This document shows positions 60,197 through 64,000 of a stretch of DNA of 64,000 bases, in pieces. The DNA is from CAYLYU01 sp964501925 (lineage in GTDB: Bacteria; Pseudomonadota; Zetaproteobacteria; Mariprofundales; Mariprofundaceae): NCBI GenBank assembly GCA_964501925.1, contig CAZCTM010000007.1:1-64000 (forward strand). Reading direction: 5' to 3'. The notes under the pieces are model-generated. The model had not been told where the DNA came from, did not search any database, and saw only the letters and a list, made by a program, of their open reading frames with translations. Both the position numbers and the translations under genes were made by a program. The stretch's first letter is position 1, and every line of letters starts with the position of its first letter.

Positions 60197-61216
60197 TCAT
60201 GCGTCCTGCTTCAGATACCACTCAACTGTCTTTCGAATGCCGGTTTCAAAGGTTTCTTCCGGTTCCCACCTCAGCTCATCACGGATCTTTGTGCAATCGA
60301 TGGCGTAGCGCCAGTCATGCCCGGGGCGGTCGGCGACAAAGCTGATCAGTGATTGGTAACTGCCCTCGTCCGCAGGATGGATTTTGTCCATCAATCCGCA
60401 GATAAGCCTGGCGATCTCAATGTTCGACCATTCGTTGCAACCGCCGATATTGTACACCTCCCCCACCCGTCCGCGACGGATGATCCTGTCGATGCCGCGG
60501 CAGTGATCCTCCACGTAGAGCCAGTCCCGGATATTGCTCCCGTCTCCATATATAGGGATGGGTCGCCCCTCAAGGCATGAGCGGATCACTGTGGGAATGA
60601 ACTTTTCCCGATGCTGATAAGGTCCGTAATTGTTTGAACAGTTGGTGGTGGTCACCGGCAGCCCGTAGGTATGGAAGTAGGCGCGCACCAGATGATCCGA
60701 GGCCGCCTTGCTGGCCGAATAGGGGGAATTGGGCGCGTATGGAGTGAACTCGGTGAAAGGGGGATCATCCGGTCCAAGGGAGCCATACACCTCATCGGTG
60801 GAGATATGGTGAAAACGGCATGATCCGGCGTCCAGCCCTTTTTCCTCCAGCCAGTACGAGCGCGACGCGTCCAGCAGGGTGAATGTCCCCAGCACATTGG
60901 TCTTCACGAAGATCTCCGGTCCCTCGATGGAGCGGTCAACATGGCTTTCAGCGGCAAAATGGATCACCGTGTCAATCCGGTATTCTCTCAGTAACTGCTC
61001 GATCAGGGCACGGTCACAGATGTCACCCCGGATAAAACGGTAACGTTCATACCCTGAAACATCCGTCAGATTATCCAGGCTTCCCGCATAGCTTAGTTTG
61101 TCCACATTGATGACGCGAACCCCCGGATCACTGTGCAGGAGATAACGCACGAAATTGCAACCGATGAAACCGGCCCCGCCGGTGATGAGCACATGTCCGG
61201 GCTTGTATGGATTCAT
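60197..61216 (-). CDS. rfbB: dTDP-glucose 4,6-dehydratase
   Basis: Second step of dTDP-L-rhamnose synthesis. The 339-residue SDR has HVLITGGAGFIGCNFVRYLL, FAAESHVDRSI, HISTDEVYGSLG and the active-site YSASKAASDHLV. The ATG at 61216 is chosen because GGAGTT is seven bases upstream; it overlaps rfbD by four bases. It is the last gene of the manC-rfbA-rfbC-rfbD-rfbB operon and ends nine bases from the convergent gene at 60187. Confidence 0.96.
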   Translation of the reverse strand: MNPYKPGHVLITGGAGFIGCNFVRYLLHSDPGVRVINVDKLSYAGSLDNLTDVSGYERYRFIRGDICDRALIEQLLREYRIDTVIHFAAESHVDRSIEGPEIFVKTNVLGTFTLLDASRSYWLEEKGLDAGSCRFHHISTDEVYGSLGPDDPPFTEFTPYAPNSPYSASKAASDHLVRAYFHTYGLPVTTTNCSNNYGPYQHREKFIPTVIRSCLEGRPIPIYGDGSNIRDWLYVEDHCRGIDRIIRRGRVGEVYNIGGCNEWSNIEIARLICGLMDKIHPADEGSYQSLISFVADRPGHDWRYAIDCTKIRDELRWEPEETFETGIRKTVEWYLKQDA

Positions 61217-62082
61217 GTATATAACTCCTTGATCACCCTGTGAAGACCCTGCCTCCACGGGTGGCGGGCCACGTGGAATGTCTCTTCGACCTTGTGACAG
61301 TCAAGCACCGAGTTTGCCGGTCTTCTGGCCGGAGTCGGATAATCGGACGTGGCGATGGGAAGCACACGGCACACCCGCAAGGTGTCATAACGCCTCGCCT
61401 CCTCAAAGATTGCCAGGGCAAACTCATACCAGCTTGCCGCACCCCTTGCGCAGTAATGGTAGAGCCCCCGGTTTCCGGAAGAAATCTTCCCGGCCATATC
61501 AAGAATGGCTGCGGCTAAATCCGTGGCGGATGTCGGGCAACCGTACTGGTCCGCGACCACCCGCACCTCTTCCCGTTCCCTGCCAAGCCTGAGCATGGTC
61601 TTGACAAAGTTGTGACCATGCACCCCATACACCCAAGATGTGCGGATGATCAGATGTTGGTCGTACTCCCGCTCAAGGGCCTTTTCACCTGCCAGCTTGC
61701 TTGCCCCGTAAACACCCGTCGGATGGACCGGATCGCTCTCGGCATAGGGTCCTGATTGGCGACCGTCAAACACGTAGTCCGTTGATATGTGAATCAGCGG
61801 CACCCCCGCTTCACGGCAGGCCACAGCCAGGTTGACCACGCCGTCACGGTTCACGGCGTAGGCCTTCGCCGGTTCGGATTCAGCCCGGTCCACGGCCGTG
61901 AAGGCGGCCGCGTTGATCAGAAGATCCGGCCCGACCTTCTTCATCAGGGCCATAACCGCATCCCGGTCGGTGATATCAAGATCACTCCTGGACCACCCGA
62001 CCATATCAATCCGCCTCTGAATACCCTGACGCAGCAATTCATAGCCAACCTGGCCATGGCTGCCTGTGACAGCAATCTTCAC
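61213..62082 (-). CDS. rfbD: dTDP-4-dehydrorhamnose reductase
   Basis: Final reduction to dTDP-L-rhamnose. The 289-residue SDR has MKIAVTGSHGQVGYELLRQG, ISTDYVFDGRQSGPYAESD and YGASKLAGEKALE, with RTSWVYGVHGHNFVKTMLRL, all typical of RfbD/RmlD. Stop overlaps rfbB and start overlaps rfbC by four bases, so translation is coupled. Confidence 0.96.
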   Translation of the reverse strand: MKIAVTGSHGQVGYELLRQGIQRRIDMVGWSRSDLDITDRDAVMALMKKVGPDLLINAAAFTAVDRAESEPAKAYAVNRDGVVNLAVACREAGVPLIHISTDYVFDGRQSGPYAESDPVHPTGVYGASKLAGEKALEREYDQHLIIRTSWVYGVHGHNFVKTMLRLGREREEVRVVADQYGCPTSATDLAAAILDMAGKISSGNRGLYHYCARGAASWYEFALAIFEEARRYDTLRVCRVLPIATSDYPTPARRPANSVLDCHKVEETFHVARHPWRQGLHRVIKELYT

Positions 62083-62633
62083 CTGTACGTCGGCAACCGC
62101 TTTGCGGGAAGGTCTTTCAGCATGGGATAGGCCGCATCCTTTTCCGAAAGAACGGGGTTCTCCACCGGCCAGTCAATACCGATATCCGGATCATTCCAGA
62201 AGAGGCCGCCTTCATCCTCGGGGGCGTAATAATCCGTGCACTTGTACAGAAAATCCGCCTCTTCCGAGAGGACACAGAAGCCATGGGCAAACCCGGGAGG
62301 AATGTAGAACTGGGTATGGTTCTCCTCGCTCAGCTCAAGGCCCACCCACTTGCCAAAACTGGGTGAGCCCTGGCGTATATCCACGGCCACATCATAGACA
62401 CATCCCCTTGTTACCTGAACCAGCTTTCCCTGCGGATGCTGGATCTGATAGTGGAGCCCGCGGAGCACATGTCTTCCGGAGTGCGAAAAATTATCCTGAA
62501 CGAACGGACCGGGTATCCCCGCATGCCTGTAGCGGCTGGCGTGGAAGGTCTCCATGAAGAACCCGCGCCGGTCGCGGAAGACCCGTGGCTTGATGATCAA
62601 TACGCCAGGAATGGATGTCTCGACGACCTCCAT
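62079..62633 (-). CDS. rfbC: dTDP-4-dehydrorhamnose 3,5-epimerase
   Basis: Epimerises dTDP-4-keto-6-deoxyglucose. The 184-residue cupin protein has HASRYRHAGIPGPFVQDNFSHS, RGLHYQIQHPQGKLVQVTRG (catalytic His), AVDIRQGSPSFGKWVGLEL and YIPPGFAHGFCVLSEEADFLYKCTDYYAPEDE. Length and motifs match RmlC. The ATG overlaps the rfbA stop by one base. Confidence 0.97.
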   Translation of the reverse strand: MEVVETSIPGVLIIKPRVFRDRRGFFMETFHASRYRHAGIPGPFVQDNFSHSGRHVLRGLHYQIQHPQGKLVQVTRGCVYDVAVDIRQGSPSFGKWVGLELSEENHTQFYIPPGFAHGFCVLSEEADFLYKCTDYYAPEDEGGLFWNDPDIGIDWPVENPVLSEKDAAYPMLKDLPAKRLPTYR

Positions 62634-63508
62634 CAGTCGTGATCCCCGTCAAGCAGACCCATGATGTAGCGGCCATAACCGCTTTTCAGCAACGGCTCAG
62701 CAAGACGCCTCAGCTGGTCTTCATCGATATAGCCCATGCGCCAGGCCACCTCCTCGGGACAGGCAATCTTCAGCCCCTGTCTGGTCTCCACAACCTCGAT
62801 AAAGTGCGCTGCCTCAAGCAGGGATGTGTGCGTACCGGTATCCAGCCAGGCTGTCCCCCGGCCCAGCCGCTCAACCTTCAGCTCACCCATGGCGAGGTAG
62901 GCGTTGTTGATATCCGTAATTTCAAGCTCACCGCGGGCGGAAGGCTGGAGTCCGGCGGCAATGTCCAGAACCCTGTTATCGTAAAAATACAACCCTGTGA
63001 CCGCATAGTTGGATCCGGGGTCCGCCGGCTTCTCAACGATTGACAGCACCTTTCCATGCCGGTCGAAATCGACCACGCCATAATGCTCGGGATCGCTGAC
63101 CCAGTAGGCGAAAATGGTGGCTCCCCGGCCACGCTTCACCGCCTTCTGCATCTGACCGGCCATACCGTGACCGAAAAAGATGTTGTCCCCCAGAATCAGC
63201 GACACACTGTCTGAACCCACAAAGTCCCGGCCAATAATAAAGGCATCGGCCAGACCCCTCGGCCTGGCCTGTTCCGCGTAGGAAATCGAGATGCCAAACT
63301 GGGAACCATCTCCAAGAAGGTGGCGAAACTGACCGTTATCCCGGGGGGTCGTGATCACGAGGATCTCACGAATCCCCGCAAGCATCAGCGTGGTCAGCGG
63401 ATAGTATATCATGGGCTTGTCGTAAACAGGCATCAGCTGCTTGCTGACCGCCAGCGTCAGGGGATAGAGACGCGTTCCGCTGCCACCTGCCAGAATGATT
63501 CCTTTCAT
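62633..63508 (-). CDS. rfbA: Glucose-1-phosphate thymidylyltransferase
   Basis: Makes dTDP-glucose from dTTP and glucose-1-phosphate. The 291-residue protein starts MKGIILAGGSGTRLYPLT with the nucleotidyl motif, then SKQLMPVYDKPMIYYPL and ILGDNIFFGHG with the metal Asp. Feeds the rhamnose pathway and overlaps manC by four bases. Confidence 0.97.
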   Translation of the reverse strand: MKGIILAGGSGTRLYPLTLAVSKQLMPVYDKPMIYYPLTTLMLAGIREILVITTPRDNGQFRHLLGDGSQFGISISYAEQARPRGLADAFIIGRDFVGSDSVSLILGDNIFFGHGMAGQMQKAVKRGRGATIFAYWVSDPEHYGVVDFDRHGKVLSIVEKPADPGSNYAVTGLYFYDNRVLDIAAGLQPSARGELEITDINNAYLAMGELKVERLGRGTAWLDTGTHTSLLEAAHFIEVVETRQGLKIACPEEVAWRMGYIDEDQLRRLAEPLLKSGYGRYIMGLLDGDHD

Positions 63509-64000
63509 GGGTTGTCCTTTCGACCGTAACAGTCGTCAAACCTGACGATGTCGTCTTCTCCTACATATTCACCGCTTTGCACCTCAATGATCTTCAGGGG
63601 AACCTTCCCCGGATTTCGAATCCGATGCTTCATCCCCTTGGGGATATATGTGCTCTCATTGACATGAACGGTCTGCCACTCCTCTCCTCGCTGAACCTCA
63701 GCAACACCTGAAACCACCACCCAGTGTTCACTGCGATGATGATGCATCTGCAGGCTAAGCTGCTCCCCGGGAGCCACCTCAACCTGCTTGATCTTGTACG
63801 ACGCGTCTTCCATCAGGACCGTATAGCTTCCCCAGGGACGCTGAACGGTCGGGTGAAGCACATGTTCGGATGCCTGACGGGCCTGGAGCGTATCAACAAT
63901 CTCCCGAACACGCTGGCTCTGACCCCGTGGCACGATCAGAATCGCATCAGCCGTTTCCACCACGCACATGTCACGCACGCCGGCAGCCGCCAGAAGCCGC
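63505..64000 (-). CDS. manC: Mannose-1-phosphate guanylyltransferase/isomerase, C-terminal part
   Basis: Partial: the open frame runs off the window end, leaving the last 164 residues. It ends the nucleotidyltransferase core (AAAGVRDMCVVETADAILIVPRGQSQRVREIVDTL) and contains the cupin isomerase domain: RPWGSYTVL, VEVAPGEQLSLQMHHHRSEHWVVVSG with metal histidines and GEEWQTVHVNESTYIPKGMKHRIRNPG, as in AlgA/ManC. Supplies GDP-mannose for the fucose branch and for mannose residues. First visible gene of the rfb operon, overlapping rfbA. Confidence 0.93.
   Translation of the reverse strand, partial: RLLAAAGVRDMCVVETADAILIVPRGQSQRVREIVDTLQARQASEHVLHPTVQRPWGSYTVLMEDASYKIKQVEVAPGEQLSLQMHHHRSEHWVVVSGVAEVQRGEEWQTVHVNESTYIPKGMKHRIRNPGKVPLKIIEVQSGEYVGEDDIVRFDDCYGRKDNP

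Noticed and set aside
1..64000. CRISPR arrays, insertion sequences, prophage or integrase genes
   Set aside because: I looked for regular repeats, transposase motifs (DDE, HUH) and phage structural genes and saw none; the window reads as stable chromosomal backbone plus a polysaccharide region.

Overview
The window is about 57% G+C by eye, densely coded and free of recognisable insertion sequences, phage genes or CRISPR arrays. Gene families point to a Gram-negative proteobacterium: rpsO-pnp, ntrYX-trkAH, iscRSA, a lipoprotein, Wzm/Wzt and a lipoyl-type sucAB. The membrane pyrophosphatase, a two-subunit pyruvate carboxylase, a b6-like cytochrome b/c fusion and a run of c-type cytochromes would suit a chemolithotroph, for example one related to the Zetaproteobacteria. 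That placement is inference; no rRNA gene is present to test it.

Layout. 1-8.9 kb: mdh and cca diverge from overlapping promoters, followed by an electron-transport cluster (Rieske protein with an N-terminal PRC-barrel-like domain, cytochrome b fused to cytochrome c, diheme c, membrane-bound c, monoheme c, triheme c) ending in hemN. 9-18.7 kb: isocitrate dehydrogenase fused to a YbeL/DUF1451 zinc-ribbon module, a small lipoprotein, aspS, a CBS protein, a class V aminotransferase with a THEP1 NTPase, a lone CheR, then hppA and ppa side by side. 18.9-23.7 kb: a Cys-rich small protein with an L,D-transpeptidase, pycA-pycB and an SDR. 23.7-31.5 kb, minus strand: def, gcvR-like, iscA-iscS-iscR (no iscU) behind a near-consensus IscR site, cysE, an M16 peptidase, pnp and rpsO. 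31.6-41.5 kb: a cation/proton antiporter with an RCK domain, cysM, and a tightly overlapping DUF4390-ntrY-ntrX-trkA-trkH operon. 41.6-44 kb: thioesterase, rmuC and an endonuclease/exonuclease/phosphatase-family gene with overlapping ends.

44-64 kb is mostly surface polysaccharide: gmd and fcl for GDP-fucose; two sulfotransferases, an SGNH-like protein and a methyltransferase-like/GNAT fusion; a Wzm/Wzt exporter; and manC-rfbACDB for GDP-mannose and dTDP-rhamnose. A tRNA-Gln(CUG) gene with its own promoter and terminator, sucAB, and a pair of unknown exported proteins behind a strong promoter lie inside it.

Together: mdh, icd, sucAB and pycAB feed the TCA cycle and anaplerosis; the cytochrome cluster handles periplasmic electron flow; iscRSA, cysE and cysM supply cysteine and Fe-S sulfur; trkAH, the antiporter and ntrYX link K+ handling to a two-component system; the last 20 kb appears to build and export a fucose/rhamnose/mannose polymer that may be sulfated. 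The observations most worth a second look are the icd-YbeL fusion, the PRC-barrel-Rieske fusion, NtrX with GAFPGA in place of GAFTGA, SucB without the E3-binding domain, and the sulfotransferase/ABC-export cluster.
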